A stretch of 64,000 nt of DNA from Fulvivirga lutea (GCF_017068455.1 NZ_CP070608.1:2399488-2463487), one strand, 5' to 3'. Numbered from the stretch's first letter, positions 17,380 to 31,100 are shown. The notes: a model not told the origin generated them from the letters alone. A program made the numbers and translations.

Positions 17380-18150
17380 TTATGATATGCCGTTCTTGAT
17401 TAGAATCTCTTTAGCCAGATTCAAATAACTTACGGCACCTTTACTTTCTGCATCATGCGCTATAGCAGGTACACCAAAACTTGGCGACTCACTTAGCTTT
17501 ATGTTTCTAGGGATGATTGTGTCAAATACAATCTTTTTGAAGTGTGTTTGCACTTCTTCTACCACCTGGTTAGACAATCTCAGTCTAACATCGTACATGG
17601 TTAGTAATATCCCTTCAATTTCTAATTGTTTATTTAACCTCGTTTGAATGATTTTTATTGTGTTCAATAATTTACCTAAACCTTCCAAAGCGAAATATTC
17701 ACACTGCACTGGAATAATTACTGAATCAGCCGCAGTTAGTGCGTTAATGGTTATCAAACCTAAAGAAGGCGAACAGTCAATGATTACAAAGTCATATTCC
17801 CCTGCAATTTCTTTAAGGCTGTCTTTCATTCGTTCCTCACGTCTCTCAATACTCACCATCTCTACTTCTGCACCTACCAGGTCGATATGTGAAGGTAAAA
17901 TATCGAGATATTCAATATCTGTTTTGCTGATTGCTTTTTTAACACTCACGCCATCAACCATGCATTCGTAGATGCTAATTTCTACTTCTCGTGGATTAAG
18001 ACCTACTCCTGATGTAGAGTTTGCCTGTGGGTCGGCATCTACAATGAGTGTCTTATATTCCAAAGCTGCTAAACTGGCAGCGAGGTTAATGGCAGTGGTT
18101 GTTTTGCCAACTCCACCTTTTTGATTTGCAATGGCTAGTATTTTAGTCAT
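17380..18150 (-). CDS. parA: Chromosome-partitioning ATPase ParA/Soj
   Basis: 256 residues with the deviant Walker A motif KGGVGKTTTAINL at the N-terminus, A' motif VDADPQANST, and Walker B VIIDCSPSLGL. The length is that of chromosomal Soj-type ParA without an N-terminal DNA-binding domain. It is the first gene of the minus-strand series, with a promoter-like TATCTTTG about 146 bp upstream. Confidence 0.96.
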   Translation of the reverse strand: MTKILAIANQKGGVGKTTTAINLAASLAALEYKTLIVDADPQANSTSGVGLNPREVEISIYECMVDGVSVKKAISKTDIEYLDILPSHIDLVGAEVEMVSIERREERMKDSLKEIAGEYDFVIIDCSPSLGLITINALTAADSVIIPVQCEYFALEGLGKLLNTIKIIQTRLNKQLEIEGILLTMYDVRLRLSNQVVEEVQTHFKKIVFDTIIPRNIKLSESPSFGVPAIAHDAESKGAVSYLNLAKEILIKNGIS

Positions 18151-18295
18151 TAACGAAGTAGTTTTTAGGTTTTAGTTTCATCGATTCCTTAGAAGTTTTA
18201 TTATCGCATTAATAGGCTGTTAATGAGCTTTTTACCATCTGAATGCCGCAATTTCAGGCATTTTTCGGAATCTATCCTTTATTAAATAAGGGCTA

Positions 18296-18325
18296 CAAAG
18301 ATATAAGTTTAATTGAATTATGTAA
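18296..18325 (-). promoter_or_regulatory. Candidate promoter of the parA-parB-dapB-lepB series
   Basis: On the minus strand TATCTTTG (18296-18303) is an exact match to the Bacteroidota -7 element. A weak -33 element TTA lies 19 nt upstream. The rest of the 257-bp gap between yidC and parA is AT-rich and contains only the yidC terminator. Confidence 0.6.
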
Positions 18326-18354
18326 GAGCAAAGTGATTGCAAATAAAGAAAATG

Positions 18355-18377
18355 AAAAGCCCTCAATTAGAGGGCTT
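18355..18377 (-). terminator. Intrinsic terminator after yidC
   Basis: The stem AAGCCCTC/GAGGGCTT (18357-18364 with 18370-18377) with a 5-nt loop is followed on the minus strand by TT and an AT-rich tract. It lies about 30 bp past the yidC stop. Confidence 0.7.
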
Positions 18378-18407
18378 AATCCATTCGTATAATATGGTTA
18401 AAGAATG

Positions 18408-20219
18408 CTATTTTTTGCCCTTTTTCTGAGCTTGAGCTTTCATAGCATCTTCTAATCTTTGCTGAAATTTAGACTTCTTCCGGCTGCCAGCATTCTTCTT
18501 ATTCTCTTCCAGAATAGTTCTGATTTTGTCTTCGTCAACAAACCTTCTGATTAACACCTGCTGACCAAAAGTTACAAGGTTAGAGACAAAGTAATAGAAG
18601 CTTAAGGCAGCAGGGTATGAGTTCAATACAAACATGAAGATAATTGGCATCATGTAGGATAAAGACTTCATTGGCCCTTGTACTGTGCTCACTTGTTGTT
18701 GAGAGTAGGTGATAAGGATAGTGGATGCCGTCATCAGAAGAACAAATAAACTTACATGGTCTCCATAAAAAGGTATTTCAAAGGGTAGGCTTAAAATTGA
18801 ATCGTAGTTAGATAAATCGTCTGCCCATAAGAAACTTTCACCTCTCAACTCAATAGACTGAGGGAAGAAATAGAACATGGCCAGGAGAATTGGCATCTGA
18901 AGTAGCATTGGTAAGCAACCACTTATTGGATTTACACCTACTTGCTGGTAAAGCTTCATTTGCTCCTGCTGAGCCTTTGACATGTCATCACCATGCTTTT
19001 CTTTAATTTCGTCTAGCTCAGGTTTTAAGACTTTCATTTTTGCCATAGATAGATATGACTTGTAGGAAAGCGGAGATAAAACCAGTTTGATTATCAATAC
19101 AATCAGTATGATGATTAGACCGTAATTGTTCAGAACGTTGTTTAGAAGATCGAATAATGGAATGAGCACATATTTGTTCACCCAAAGCATTGGAGGATAT
19201 CCTAACCAAAGGTTTTTAGAAAAGCCTTCTGCGAATTCACTCGTAATGTGGTAATCATTTGGTCCAAAATAAAAGCGGAAATTAGCTCCTTCAGAGGCAG
19301 TAACATCTTCTTTTGGTATGGTTAATGATACCTTCGCGTTTTTAACCATTTCCGGGTTAGCCATATCTACATCAGTAGAAAACTTACCTTTTGAAAAGCT
19401 TTTTTCAGCTAGTATTGCCGAAAGGAAAAAACGCTGCTTGATCGTAGACCACTTTATAGGTTCGTTAATAATTTCCTCTTCGTATTCCATAGATCTTTCA
19501 GCGATCTCGTCAAAACCATCTGAAAGAGTATAATAATTTACGGTAGAGTTGATTCTACTCATTTCTACGTCCTTCTCCTGAGTGATCATCTGCTCGTTCC
19601 AATTGAACAGTACTTCATCTTTGGTTATATCGTTGTTCAGACCTCTTAGACGTAGGTTGTAGCCAACTTCATAGCTATCAGCTGCAAGAAAGTATTCATG
19701 ACTAACTGTTTTGCCACCACCAAGATTCAGTGTGAAAGTAATTTTCTGACCTTCAGATATGGTTGATGTATTGGCTGAATAGTATAACTCGGTCAAATCA
19801 ATAGATTTACCCATTGAAGTGACTTGAGTTACAAACTCATTGGTTTTATCAGTTATTAAACGAACAGGATTCTCATCTTTAGAGTTAAAGTTTTTGAGAA
19901 TAACTTCTCTTATCTCAGCACCTTTGGTGTCAATTGAAATTTTAACCAACTCATTTTCAAGAGTCACTAATTGACTTTCGCCTTTTGCACCAGCTGCAAA
20001 AACACCAAATTTGGTTTGGTTTTCAACGTTTATTAGAGAGTCAGGCAAGGTAGGGGCAGCACCTACAGATGTAGAATCAGGTAATTCCAGATTTGGAGTA
20101 ACTTCTTCAGTTGTTTCGACTAACTCCTCTTGTTGTGGTACTTCAGGTTTAAAAAACGTGAAATATGTAATGAGCATTAAGGCTATAAGAATTAAGCCTG
20201 TTGCTTGATTTTTATCCAT
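18408..20219 (-). CDS. yidC: Membrane protein insertase YidC
   Basis: 603 residues, the Gram-negative long form. It has an N-terminal helix (about 6-23), a linker and large periplasmic beta domain (about 65-350), and the conserved membrane core. The core includes NYGLIIILIVLIIKLVLSPLS, the cytoplasmic hairpin MKVLKPELDEIKEKHGDDM, and QQVGVNPISGCLPMLLQMP. The C-terminus is Lys/Arg/Gln-rich. It inserts inner-membrane proteins alone or with Sec. The gene is 14 bp behind pyrG, so the two form one transcript. Confidence 0.97.
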   Translation of the reverse strand: MDKNQATGLILIALMLITYFTFFKPEVPQQEELVETTEEVTPNLELPDSTSVGAAPTLPDSLINVENQTKFGVFAAGAKGESQLVTLENELVKISIDTKGAEIREVILKNFNSKDENPVRLITDKTNEFVTQVTSMGKSIDLTELYYSANTSTISEGQKITFTLNLGGGKTVSHEYFLAADSYEVGYNLRLRGLNNDITKDEVLFNWNEQMITQEKDVEMSRINSTVNYYTLSDGFDEIAERSMEYEEEIINEPIKWSTIKQRFFLSAILAEKSFSKGKFSTDVDMANPEMVKNAKVSLTIPKEDVTASEGANFRFYFGPNDYHITSEFAEGFSKNLWLGYPPMLWVNKYVLIPLFDLLNNVLNNYGLIIILIVLIIKLVLSPLSYKSYLSMAKMKVLKPELDEIKEKHGDDMSKAQQEQMKLYQQVGVNPISGCLPMLLQMPILLAMFYFFPQSIELRGESFLWADDLSNYDSILSLPFEIPFYGDHVSLFVLLMTASTILITYSQQQVSTVQGPMKSLSYMMPIIFMFVLNSYPAALSFYYFVSNLVTFGQQVLIRRFVDEDKIRTILEENKKNAGSRKKSKFQQRLEDAMKAQAQKKGKK

Positions 20220-20233
20220 TTTAAAGAATTATT

Positions 20234-21847
20234 TTATGATTTTTTCTTAACGATTGCCGCTTCTATAAATTTTACAAATAAAGGGTGAGGGTTAAGTACC
20301 GTACTTTTTAACTCAGGATGATATTGCGTTCCAACAAACCACGGATGATTTTCCAGTTCTACAATTTCCACCAATCCAGTTTCAGGGTTAATACCCGTTG
20401 CCTTCATGCCAGCCTTTTCAATAGCCTCTAAGTACTTGTTATTAAACTCATAACGGTGTCTATGGCGTTCACTAATATTTTGTTTGCCGTACACTCCGTA
20501 AACCTTACTTCCTTTTTTCAGTTTGCAAGGATAAGCACCTAATCTCATCGTTCCACCCATATTTGTAACTATTTTCTGATCCTCCATCAAATCAATCACT
20601 GGATTTTTAGTTTTTGGATCAATTTCAGTAGATGAGGCATCCTTAATATTTAGTACATTTCTGGAGAATTCTATTACAGAACATTGCATACCAAGGCAAA
20701 TACCAAAGAATGGAATGTTATTTTCTCTTACGTATTTAATGGCTTCAATTTTCCCCTGAACACCTCTTTCACCAAATCCTGGTGCCACTAAAACGCCATC
20801 CATTTGGCCAAGTATTTCTTTTGTATTTTCAGGAGTTACCGATTCAGAAGAAATCCAATGCAGGTTTACTTTACACTCATTATATGCACCAGCATGTATA
20901 AATGATTCTACAATTGACTTGTAGGCATCAGGTAACTCAACGTATTTACCAACTAAACCAATTTCAACTTCATCTGTTGGGTTTTTCAACTTGCCGAGGA
21001 AATTTTTCCATTGGTCGAGATTAGGCTCTTCTTTATTGCTGATTTTAAGTTTGGATAATACCCTCTCTGCCAGCTTTTCCTTTCGCATTAAAATCGGCAC
21101 ATCATAAATAGTCTCGGCATCAAGTGCTTCTATCACCGAGTTAATGTGCACGTTGCAGAAAAGAGCGAGCTTCTTTCTTATATCTTGAGGTAAATGCCTT
21201 TCCGATCGGCAAACAAGTATGTCTGGCTGAATACCAGCTTCTAAGAGCTGTTTAACAGAATGTTGCGTTGGCTTAGTTTTAAGCTCTTTAGCCGCACTTA
21301 AATAGGGGATGAGCGTTAGATGAATCACTAAAAAATTATTGATACCAACATCCCACTTTACCTGTCGTACTGCTTCAATAAAAGGAAGTGATTCAATATC
21401 ACCTACACAGCCACCTATCTCGGTAATAACAAAATCAAACTCTCCACTTTCACCAAGCTGGTAGATGTTGCGCTTAATCTCATCCGTTATGTGAGGGACA
21501 ACCTGAACAGTTTTGCCAAGATATTCACCCTTTCTTTCTTTGGTGATTACATTGTTATAAATCCTTCCTGTAGTAACGTTATTGGCTTGGGATGTGGGGG
21601 AGTTAAGAAACCTCTCATAATGCCCAAGATCTAAATCTGTTTCAGCACCATCGTCCGTTACAAAGCATTCGCCATGCTCATAAGGGTTGAGTGTTCCCGG
21701 ATCGATATTAATATAAGGGTCAAATTTTTGGATGGTTACATTATAGCCTCTGGCTTGTAGCAGCTTTCCGAGAGAAGCAGAGATGATACCTTTTCCTAGA
21801 GATGAAGTTACCCCACCGGTAACAAAAATATATTTTGCAGAGGCCAT
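20234..21847 (-). CDS. pyrG: CTP synthase
   Basis: 537 residues. The N-terminal synthase domain begins [16 protein letters not shown] with the P-loop, and has [18 protein letters not shown] and [12 protein letters not shown]. The C-terminal glutaminase domain carries the nucleophile in [15 protein letters not shown] and the His-Glu pair in QYHPELKS. It converts UTP to CTP with ATP and glutamine (established). A TACCTTTG element lies 43 bp upstream. Confidence 0.98.
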   Translation of the reverse strand: MASAKYIFVTGGVTSSLGKGIISASLGKLLQARGYNVTIQKFDPYINIDPGTLNPYEHGECFVTDDGAETDLDLGHYERFLNSPTSQANNVTTGRIYNNVITKERKGEYLGKTVQVVPHITDEIKRNIYQLGESGEFDFVITEIGGCVGDIESLPFIEAVRQVKWDVGINNFLVIHLTLIPYLSAAKELKTKPTQHSVKQLLEAGIQPDILVCRSERHLPQDIRKKLALFCNVHINSVIEALDAETIYDVPILMRKEKLAERVLSKLKISNKEEPNLDQWKNFLGKLKNPTDEVEIGLVGKYVELPDAYKSIVESFIHAGAYNECKVNLHWISSESVTPENTKEILGQMDGVLVAPGFGERGVQGKIEAIKYVRENNIPFFGICLGMQCSVIEFSRNVLNIKDASSTEIDPKTKNPVIDLMEDQKIVTNMGGTMRLGAYPCKLKKGSKVYGVYGKQNISERHRHRYEFNNKYLEAIEKAGMKATGINPETGLVEIVELENHPWFVGTQYHPELKSTVLNPHPLFVKFIEAAIVKKKS

Positions 21848-21889
21848 AAGTTGTAATAGCTGTGATTTTGTTGTTTAACTTATGGGATG

Positions 21890-21897
21890 CAAAGGTA
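21890..21897 (-). promoter_or_regulatory. Bacteroidota -7 element of pyrG-yidC
   Basis: The minus-strand TACCTTTG is a perfect TAnnTTTG element upstream of pyrG. The -33 region is only T-rich. The remainder of the 272-bp gap up to the giant gene is AT-rich, and I found no clear plus-strand promoter in it. Confidence 0.6.
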
Positions 21898-22119
21898 TCA
21901 GAATAACTTGATTTTATTTAAACTAACAGCACTAATTATTCTCAAAAAATAAAAAGCTTTAAAAAAGTGCGAAAGTCTGCGCATGTAAGGTTACAACTCT
22001 ATTCAAATTCATATTAACGCTAAGATTTCATTAATTAGATTAATTATTTAAACTAATTATTAATTACTAAGATTATTGTTAGTTTTAGCCTTTTGAAAAA
22101 TGTCAACCACCTTAAAATC

Positions 22120-25100
22120 ATGATGAAGTACTTTCGCTTCGTTGTCTTTATATTTTTTTATCTAACAGTTAACACTGAATTATTTGGTCAGAATTTAGTT
22201 TCTGCTACCCACGAAACGGATAATCAGTTGCAAGTTACTGCTGTTTTTGACTCACCTCCGACCAATATTGTAGCAAATTATTCGTTAGCTGGAGGCACAA
22301 TTCCAGTTTCATCTGTTTTCGTCTCTGGTAATACCGCATTTATAGCACTCAGTTCTCCCGTACCTATCGGTACTAGTTCTTTCAGTGTTTTATATATACC
22401 TACAGGAAGCACCGTAAACTCTGTGAATAATAGAATAGTTGACTGTGATGATTTTGAATGGGAATTAGTTGGAATTCCAACGCCACCTTGTGCTCCTGTC
22501 AACCCTCAAACACGAATGACATTTAGTATTGTGCCCGGAGTTCGTAATTCATCAAATTTTAATTTGGGCAATATAGTGGTTAGAGCTAGGTGGAATGACC
22601 CTGCAAATAACCGGTCTGATTTAGTTCCATTCGAATCTGATGAAAACGGACTGGCATCCTCACCCAATAATTTTTTTACGGTAAGTGCCGCTGCAGATGG
22701 ATTTAACTATCCTGATAATGAAAATGACTGTTCTTATGAATCGATATGGTTAGTTCGAATAGGTACAACGTCTTGTATTGCTAGTAACCCAGGACAGTTC
22801 GTTACATATGCCTCTCATAATGAAGATAATGAAGGTGGCGGTGTGATTAATTTACAACCAACGATTGCTAACACCGAGCTTGTTTGTTTAAATGATGAGG
22901 CGAACATGTCTTTTTCCGATGTATCAACATTAAACTGTATTAATGATCCGGATCAACCTAACGATGATGACAGGTGGGTGCGAGTAATATACGGGGATGC
23001 TGGAAGAGCTGATGCCGATAGAATCCCTAACGTTTTTGTTGGGGGTGTCCAAGTAACTGATGAAACTGGCGCGCTAATAGCGGGTGAATATATTCCTACA
23101 TTCGGAGGTGGTACTGGTGCAATTGGCACTGGTGACATTATTGGGGTGGTTGAATTCAATGACCCTGTAAATCAGTTGCCTTTTGGGGCTTTAGATCAGA
23201 TTACAACTGTTTCAACTGCAACGGCATTAGCCAACCGTGATATTGGAGACCGTTTTTATGTTACTATAGAATATTGGAATGTGTGTAATCCCTATTCTCT
23301 AGGTAATGCTGCGGGTAACCAAGTTAGCGCAAGTGATTTTTTAGAAATAATAGATATCCCGCCCGCTCCAACAGCCGTAGACGATATAATCTGTGAAGGT
23401 GATGGGCTAGGTGGAGTTAACTTCACGGTTGCTGGAACAGGAGGTAGTACACGCATAAACTGGTATGATGATGACCCTAATACCGGTGGCGTTTTGTCGG
23501 CTAATCCAAACGGCAATAATTCTGTAAACTTCCCTGCTACAAGCTTTCCTGGTGGTTTGAATACTAACAATCCAGGGATATACTCCATGTGGGCTACTTA
23601 TGTGATCGGGACAACAAATAGTTGTGAGAGTGATCCTGTAGAAATAACAGTTACGGTGAGAGAAGATTTAACTCAACCAGGAGCTATAACAGGCACATCA
23701 CCAATTTGTAACAATACCAACAATGTTACATTTTCAATAGCTGGAGCTCCCGGTAATAATCCTTTCGGTGGAGCTATAGAGTATGAGTGGAGTAGTACCG
23801 GAGGAGGAGGGGTAAATTTGGATGCCACTTCAGGTAATAGTATTACTGCCGATTTTAATATTGGAGGCTCTTTTACTTCGGTTACGAGGACTATAAGAGT
23901 AAGACGAATTTATTCATCAGCTCCAACATGTCCTTCTAATTATAGAACTTTCACAGTTACTATTTTTGGTACAACTCAAGGAGGAACGACAGGCTCTGAT
24001 AATGATATATGTGAAGGAGAGAGTACTGGAGTCATTTCACTTACTGGTGAAAGAGGATCAATTCTAAATTGGGAAAGACAATTCAATGGTGGTGGTTTTA
24101 TTGATATAGGTAACAATGGAAATACTTCTTTTAGTGAGATATTAGCGACTGAAGGAACGTATGAATATAGAGCAGTTGTAGATAACGGTCCTTGCCTTAC
24201 ACAAACTAGTTCAGTTACTACAATTACTGTAAATCCTATACCCGCTACGCCAACAATTACAGCCTCAGGAGGGGTGACAAACATTTGTGCCAATGGTGTA
24301 GATCAAATAATACTGCAATCAAGTAATACTGATGGTAATGCAGATGAATATGCTTGGTACAGAGATCCTGATTTGATTACACCCGTTCAGCAATCAAATA
24401 GCAATCAATTAATCCGTTCGACAGTTGCTCAATCAGGGAGATACTATGTCCAAGTAATTGGTGTTAATCCAACCAATTGTGAGAGTCCACTTTCTGCACC
24501 AATTGATATTACTATTGATCCATTACCAACTGCCTCAGGGCCAACAGGTGGTGGTTCAGTTTGTTCTGGTAACCCGGCTCCCGATATTGTTTGGAACTTA
24601 ACAGGAACGGCTCCATATCAAGTAACATACACAGATGGTACAAGTACCTTTGGTCCTATTGCTGAACCTACCAACACTTTTACTCTTTCAGGGTTAGTTA
24701 CTGCTGGTACCTATGAGATTACTGCATTATCAGACAATAATGGGTGTAACGCAACGAGTTTAGGCGGAACCGCATCTATTACAGTTGGCGGTACAGCACC
24801 TTCACTGGATACTCCATTTTCTTTGGATAATAATGTAGCGTGTGATGATGGAGCGTCTTCATTTAACCCAGAGTTGCTTTTTAGTCTAGATGATGCAAAT
24901 TCCGCATCTCAATCTGGCTTTGTTCTCATATACAGAATTGATGGTAGTACGAACAGAACTATAAACTTTGATACAGATGCAGTAGGTGATCCAACAGCAG
25001 CTATTGTATTTAATGATATTGAATTAAATAGTACAGTACCTTCTCCACATGACATTGAAATTGTTTCCATTGAAAGCCCAGCTGGTTGTTTAACAGTTTT

Positions 25101-28100
25101 AAATACTATTATTAATTTCACACTTAATCCAAGGCCAGCAGACCCAACAGGCCCTGTTAATGCTATTGCATGTTCAGACCCAGGTACAGGTCAGACAATA
25201 AGTGTTGATGTTCCAGCCGGTGGATTTACAGTTAGATGGTATACTTCATACACGGATCCCACTACGAATTCACCTGTAACGGGGGCAGATGGAACAATTG
25301 GAGGAACAAATGGTAATGAGTTTACGCCTGTAACCAGTTCCACTGCCACTTTTTTTGCAGCCATTGAAACTGACGCTACTGGTTGTTTGAGTAATGGAGC
25401 TGTGGCTGTAACACAAACTGAGGATACTGCACCAAGTGTGGCAAATGCTGATACCGATGGTGTTGGCAACAACGCAACTTGTAATGATTTTTACACTCTT
25501 AGTGGGAATATTCCAGGATCAGGAATTGGTACTTGGTCAACTGGCAATGTAATTTATCAAGCTTCATTCAACAGTCTTGTTGATGATGGAGCAGGTGTTG
25601 AAGGACCAGGCCCAGTAAATACTGATCCTGTGGTGGAGTCCTGGACAGTGGATGCTAGCGCTGGAAGTTTCACTGCGAGTACAGATTATTTCAGAGTTGA
25701 TGGGTCTCAATTCGTGGCTCGTGATGTGGATGGAGAAGTTATCTGGAGAACCCCTATAATTGATATCAGTGGTTTTCCCTTAGGAGTTGATCTGACGGTT
25801 GACCTTAGCAATAATGGGAATCTTGAAGCAGGTGATGACATTAATGTTTTTTACCGAATTAATGGAGGTGTTGAAACTTTATTTACTGCCGGTAGTCAAT
25901 CGGGAAATTTTGCTACTGTAACTGCTTCTGCTTCTGGATTAACAGGTACAACATTGCAAATTGTTATTCGGGTTGAAAACAATGCTGATAATGATGAAAT
26001 TTATTTTGATAATGTAGCGATCACAGAAGCAGGAACAAGTGCCCCGGTATTTGCTGACCCTAATCTACCAAATACATTGGTCACTAATCTTCCGGTAGGC
26101 AGCACAGATTTTACATGGACCATTAGTAGTGCCTTGGGTGTGTGCTCTGACGAGACGAGTACGGTAACCATTACCAGAAACCCTTTACCTGATGTGATTG
26201 ATCCAACACCAGAGGTCTGTGAAGACCAACCAAGAAATAGTGACAATGCCATAATTGATCTAACAACTTATGAAAATTCGATTACTTCATTACCTGCAGG
26301 TAATAGAACAGTAACTTGGTTTACGAACCCTGGGTTAACAATTAACCCTGGTGATGTTAACAATCACCCGGTAGGTAATAATGACATTCTATATTATATA
26401 ATTGAAAACAATACCACCAATTGCACGAATGATGGTCAAATTACTTTTACAGTAAATACATTGCCAGCAACGGCCATACCACCTCTTGGTGATAGAACAT
26501 TTTGCGAGGACGCTTTAGGCACTTCTACTCATGGTGGTGTTAACCTAGAAACAGCTTACAACCTTGCTGTAGCTAACGGAGACTTAACAAATAGAGATGT
26601 TACTTGGTTTTTAGCCTATGATATACCAACGGCTGTTTTCTCTTCTCCAATTGTTGTTGGTGCAGGGGTTGGAGAAACACAGAATTTCGAGGTTTCAGAT
26701 GGACTTACAATTTATGCCCGAGTAGAAAATACAATTACAAGCTGTGTGAATTTTGCTGAAGTAGACTTTACAGTTAATTCGCTACCAGCACCAAATCCGA
26801 TTAGAATTGGTGGGTCACCAGCCGCTAGCCCAGCAAACTTCTGTTTGAGTTCTACCCCAATTTTACTTTCAATTGATAATGCTACGAATACAAACTCAAC
26901 ATATCAATGGTCATCTACCACGCCTGATATTGAAATATTAGGAAGTACGACAAGCGAGTTTGTTATTGTGCGATTGGATGATGAAATTACCTTAGCAGAT
27001 AATGAGTTTTTACAAATTGTTGAAACCACTCAAGAAGGATGTCCAGGACCTGTTACCCAACTTCAAATAGTGGTTGAAACAGCTCCTTCTGCTCCTTCAA
27101 TTATTGGACCTAATGATGTCTGCTCGAACGAAGCCGGAGTTATATATTCCGTTTCACCGGCTAATCCTACTTCTTCTTATGCTTGGACCATTCCTGCTGG
27201 AGCTTCAATTTCTGGACCAACAGATGATCCTACAGTTACGATAAATTTTGGCACTACGGGTGGAAGTATTTCAGTGACTGAAACTAATACATTGGGATGT
27301 ACCTCTCCAGCTGCAGCTCCTGAGACTGTTACCATTCGAAATAGACCTACAATTACACCCGGTCTGAGCAGGACAGTTTGTAGTGATGATCTTTCAGGGA
27401 TTACATTTTCAACAACTGGGGTGCCTGTTGCCACATCTTACCAGATTACAAGCGTTTTTGTTACCCCCGGATTACTCGAAGATGCGGGTAATGCAGCATT
27501 AAATGGAACAAGTCATGCTAATGTACCAGCTGGGTTTATTGCAAATGACCGATTTAGAAACTTGACTGCTACCAATCTTTCTGTAGTTTACACTGTAGTA
27601 CCTACAACAGAAAATCCAGTTGGTAAATTCTGCGATGGAAATCCTGTGAATATTACACTTACTGTTCGACCTGAGCCTTATCTGTCAACAAGTTTGGATA
27701 GGGAAGTGTGCAGTCAAGAGATTTCGGGATTAGAAATGGATGAACAGCCTGGAAGTGTTAATGCTACTGCTTTTCATTATACCTTATTAAACACTAATGG
27801 ATTAACACCTGAGGCAGGTAATGCTGTTATTCCTTCCACTGGAGCTTTTCCTGCGGGTGCGCCCTTTGATTACGTTATTAATGATTCTTATATCAATACC
27901 ACAGGTGGTCCCGTAGTAGTTTCTTACACTGTTATTCCCATAAGTGCAGCTGGTTGTGAAAGCACGAGTGCTGTACCAATTGTGGTAAGGCTGACGGTAG
28001 ATCCTGAGCCGGTAGGCGCAGCGATCACGAGAGCAGACCAGTGTAGCGATGTAGCGTTTAGTTTGAGTCCGGCAAACATTTTGAATGGATTGGGCGGCAC

Positions 28101-31100
28101 GAGCACGTATACCTGGGTTAGAAACCCATTACCAGCAGGCTTGACAGAAGTAGCGGCAGGTACTGGTACAGGCAATATCGCAGAGACCTTACAGAACTTA
28201 ACAGGCGGCACGCTGAATGCGACCTATGTGGTTACCCCAACGTCAGCGGATGGTTGTGCTGGTGATCCCTATACGATTACCGTTCCTGTAGACCCAGAAC
28301 CAGTAGGCGCAGCAATCACGCGAGCAGATCAGTGTAGCGATGTAGCGTTTAGTTTGAGTCCGGATAACATTACGAATGGATTAGGCGGTACGAGCAGCTA
28401 TACGTGGGTGAGAAACCCATTACCAGCAGGCTTGACCGAAGTAGCGGCAGGTACCGGTACAGGCAATATCGCAGAAACCTTACAGAACTTAACAGGCGGC
28501 ACGCTGAATGCGACCTATGTAGTTACGCCAACGTCAGCGGATGGTTGTGCTGGTGATTCCTATACCATTACCGTTCCTGTAGACCCGGAACCAGTGGGTG
28601 CAGCAATCACGCGAGCAGATCAGTGTAGCGATGTAGCGTTTAGTTTGAGTCCGGATAACATTACGAATGGATTAGGCGGTACGAGCAGCTATACGTGGGT
28701 GAGAAACCCATTACCAGCAGGCTTGACCGAAGTAGCGGCAGGTACCGGTACAGGCAATATCGCAGAGACCTTACAAAACTTAACAGGCAGCACGCTGAAT
28801 GCGACCTATGTGGTCACCCCAACGTCAGCGGATGGTTGTGCTGGTGATCCTTATACGATTACCGTTCCTGTAGACCCGGAACCAGTGGGTGCAGCAATCA
28901 CGCGAGCAGATCAGTGTAGCGATGTAGCGTTTAGTTTGAGTCCGGCAAACATTTTGAATGGATTGGGCGGCACGAGCACGTATACCTGGGTAAGAAACCC
29001 ATTACCAGCAGGCTTAACAGAAGTAGCGGCAGGTACTGGTACAGGCAATATCGCAGAGACCTTACAGAACTTAACAGGCGGCACGCTGAATGCGACCTAT
29101 GTGGTCACCCCAACGTCAGCGGATGGTTGTGCTGGTGATCCCTATACGATTACCGTTCCTGTAGACCCGGAACCCGTGGGTGCAGCGATCACGCGAGCAG
29201 ATCAGTGTAGCGATGTAGCGTTTAGTTTGAGTCCGGATAACATAACGAATGGATTAGGTGGCACGAGCACGTACACGTGGGTAAGAAACCCATTACCAGC
29301 AGGCTTAACCGAAGTAGCGGCAGGCACCGGTACAGGCAATATCGCAGAGACCTTACAGAACTTAACAGGCGGCACGCTGAATGCGACCTATGTGGTTACC
29401 CCAACGTCAGCGGATGGTTGTGCTGGTGATCCTTATACGATTACCGTTCCTGTAGACCCAGAACCAGTAGGCGCAGCAATCACGCGAGCAGATCAGTGTA
29501 GCGATGTAGCGTTTAGTTTGAGTCCGGATAACATTACGAATGGATTAGGCGGTACGAGCACGTATACCTGGGTAAGAAACCCATTACCAGCAGGCTTAAC
29601 AGAAGTAGCGGCAGGCACCGGTACAGGCAATATCGCAGAGACCTTACAGAACTTAACAGGCGGCACGCTGAATGCGACCTATGTGGTTACGCCAACATCA
29701 GCGGATGGTTGTGCAGGTGATCCTTATACGATTACCGTACCTGTAGACCCGGAACCAGTAGGTGCAGCAATCACGCGAGCAGACCAGTGTAGCGATGTAG
29801 CGTTTAGTTTGAGTCCGGATAACATAACGAATGGATTAGGCGGTACAAGCACGTACACGTGGGTAAGAAACCCATTACCAGCAGGCTTAACGCAAGTAGT
29901 AGGCGGCAGTGGCACAGGCAATATCGCAGAGACCTTACAGAACTTAACAGGCGGCACGCTGAATGCGACCTATGTGGTTACCCCAACGTCAGCGGATGGT
30001 TGTGCTGGTGATCCTTATACGATTACCGTTCCTGTAGACCCAGAACCAGTAGGCGCAGCAATCACGCGAGCAGATCAGTGTAGCGATGTAGCGTTTAGTT
30101 TGAGTCCGGATAACATTACGAATGGATTAGGCGGTACGAGCACGTATACCTGGGTAAGAAACCCATTACCAGCAGGCTTAACACAAGTAGTAGGCGGCAG
30201 TGGCACTGGCAATATCGCAGAGACCTTACAGAACTTAACAGGCGGTACGTTGAATGCGACCTATGTGGTTACGCCAACATCAGCGGATGGTTGTGCAGGT
30301 GATCCTTATACGATTACCGTACCTGTAGACCCGGAACCAGTAGGTGCAGCAATCACGCGAGCAGACCAGTGTAGCGATGTAGCGTTCAGTTTGAGTCCGG
30401 ATAACATAACGAATGGATTAGGCGGTACAAGCACGTACACGTGGGTAAGAAACCCATTACCAGCAGGCTTAACGCAAGTAGTAGGCGGCAGTGGCACAGG
30501 CAATATCGCAGAGACCTTACAGAACTTAACAGGCGGCACGCTGAATGCGACCTATGTGGTTACCCCAACGTCAGCGGATGGTTGTGCTGGTGATCCATAT
30601 ACGATTACCGTACCTGTAGACCCAGAACCAGTAGGCGCAGCAATCACGCGAGCAGACCAGTGTAGCGATGTAGCGTTCAGTTTGAGTCCGGATAACATAA
30701 CGAATGGATTAGGCGGTACAAGCACGTACACGTGGGTAAGAAACCCATTACCAGCAGGCTTAACGCAAGTAGTAGGCGGCAGTGGCACTGGCAATATCGC
30801 AGAGACCTTACAGAACTTAACAGGCGGCACGCTGAATGCGACCTATGTGGTCACCCCAACGTCAGCGGATGGTTGTGCTGGTGATCCATATACGATTACC
30901 GTTCCTGTAGACCCGGAACCCGTGGGTTCTTTGGCTACACCTGCAGCTTTATGTAGTGATGCTACTTTAGCATATAATATTCAGACGCAAAATATAAATG
31001 CAAACAATGGATTATTAAGTCAATTCACTTATACTGTGTCCAGTGACAATCCTGATGTTGCTGCAGCTGCTAATAGGGTGGTGCCATCGGTAGATCCAAT

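Noticed and set aside
18151-18407. Possible parS site near parAB
   Set aside because: I looked for a TGTTNCACGTGNAACA-like palindrome in the gap and did not find one.
22093-22119. TTG start of the giant adhesin
   Set aside because: It would put nine extra polar residues ahead of a normal signal peptide that starts at the ATG pair at 22120/22123.
27924-30830. Recurring minus-strand reading frames of 77-95 codons across the repeat array
   Set aside because: They repeat with the 291-bp period and are the antisense shadow of the adhesin repeats, with no independent coding signal.
27997-30906. Regular repeats reminiscent of a CRISPR array
   Set aside because: The period is 291 bp, units are contiguous without spacers, and they are in frame within one coding sequence.
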